From Ignavibacteriales bacterium (lineage in GTDB: Bacteria > Bacteroidota > Ignavibacteria > Ignavibacteriales > Melioribacteraceae): a stretch of DNA of 5,467 nt. This document shows positions 5,211-5,467 of the stretch, piece by piece. Numbering within the stretch: the stretch's first letter is position 1; every line of letters begins with the position of its first letter. Made by a program: the position numbers and the translations under genes. The notes beneath the pieces were generated by a model. That model saw only the letters and a list, made by a program, of their open reading frames with translations, did no database searches and was not told the DNA's origin. The stretch is taken from assembly GCA_016929735.1 (NCBI GenBank), contig JAFGID010000141.1, positions 1 to 5,467 on the forward strand, written 5' to 3'.

Positions 5211-5467
5211 ATGCATAATCCTTACGAGGTAGTTCCTGGTAAAATATACGATGTTATTCAGGAATCTCCATTAATCCGAACAATCCGAATAAACCTTGAA
5301 AGACCTATTCCGTTTAAAACAGGTCAATTTATTGAGCTTTCAATTCCCGGTATTGGCGAAGGTCCTTTTACACCATCATCATCTCATTTTATTTCCGAAA
5401 CGATGGATGTTACTATCATGAAGACAGGTTTTGTGACAGAGTATATCCATCAAACAAAAGTTGGTGA
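5211..5467 (+). CDS. hydG: Sulfhydrogenase/NAD(P)-linked hydrogenase gamma subunit, FAD/NAD(P)-binding (5' part only)
   Basis: Eighty-five codons are present and the frame is open to the right edge; the full family protein is usually about 270-290 residues. The visible part is the start of a ferredoxin-NADP reductase-like FAD-binding beta barrel. It opens NPYEVVPGKI, typical of bacterial hydrogenase gamma subunits. FKTGQFIELSIPGIGEG follows at residues 35-51, then the flavin-binding region PFTPSSS (52-58) and a TGFVTEYIH segment (72-80). The NAD(P)-binding domain and the C-terminal [2Fe-2S] cysteines expected of the family would lie beyond the edge. The protein should exchange electrons between NAD(P)H and the iron-sulfur beta subunit encoded just upstream. 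The conserved PF-PSSS and NPY opening favour the hydrogenase type over AsrB, but this is a judgement from a fragment. Confidence 0.8.
   Translation, partial: MHNPYEVVPGKIYDVIQESPLIRTIRINLERPIPFKTGQFIELSIPGIGEGPFTPSSSHFISETMDVTIMKTGFVTEYIHQTKVG

Overview
The window is AT-rich DNA. The first gene encodes a lipoprotein with a fibronectin type III domain, the middle holds a pyrR-pyrB-pyrC operon, and the right edge holds the start of a cytoplasmic hydrogenase-type gene set. This combination suits a free-living anaerobic or facultative bacterium of the Bacteroidota/Ignavibacteria/Chlorobi group. That assignment is inferred from gene content and protein style; no marker gene in the window proves it.

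Layout: (1) Positions 1-662, minus strand, hold the 5' part of a lipoprotein gene that runs off the left edge. (2) Positions 663-946 have no gene. They hold a strong Shine-Dalgarno site, a perfect short palindrome followed by a T-run on the minus strand, and a CCTCCTT element complementary to that Shine-Dalgarno. (3) Positions 947-3765, minus strand, hold a compact pyrimidine operon transcribed pyrR, pyrB, pyrC. (4) Positions 3766-4138 are a divergent regulatory region. Its left part is the pyr leader: a sigma70-like promoter, a hairpin with the CNGNGA hexaloop of PyrR-binding RNA, and an 11-bp intrinsic terminator whose U-tract runs directly into the pyrR start codon. Its right part is A/T-tract DNA and the upstream region of the hydrogenase-type genes. 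(5) Positions 4139-5167, plus strand, encode a two-[4Fe-4S] beta subunit of the sulfhydrogenase/anaerobic sulfite reductase family. (6) Positions 5211-5467, plus strand, are the start of the partner gamma subunit (FAD/NAD(P)-binding), which runs off the right edge.

How the genes work together: PyrB (aspartate carbamoyltransferase) and PyrC (dihydroorotase) catalyse steps 2 and 3 of de novo UMP synthesis. PyrR is a UMP-sensing RNA-binding regulator, and its predicted RNA target lies in its own leader, so the operon looks autoregulated by pyrimidine supply. The beta and gamma genes on the right form the electron-transfer half of a soluble NAD(P)-linked complex, most likely a group 3b-type [NiFe] hydrogenase whose catalytic subunits would lie past the window edge.

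The most notable feature is the pyr leader. The only apparent pyrR Shine-Dalgarno (AGAGG) sits inside the 3' arm of the terminator, and the terminator U-tract doubles as the Shine-Dalgarno-to-AUG spacer. One hairpin could therefore block both transcription and pyrR translation. No convincing canonical antiterminator could be found by eye.
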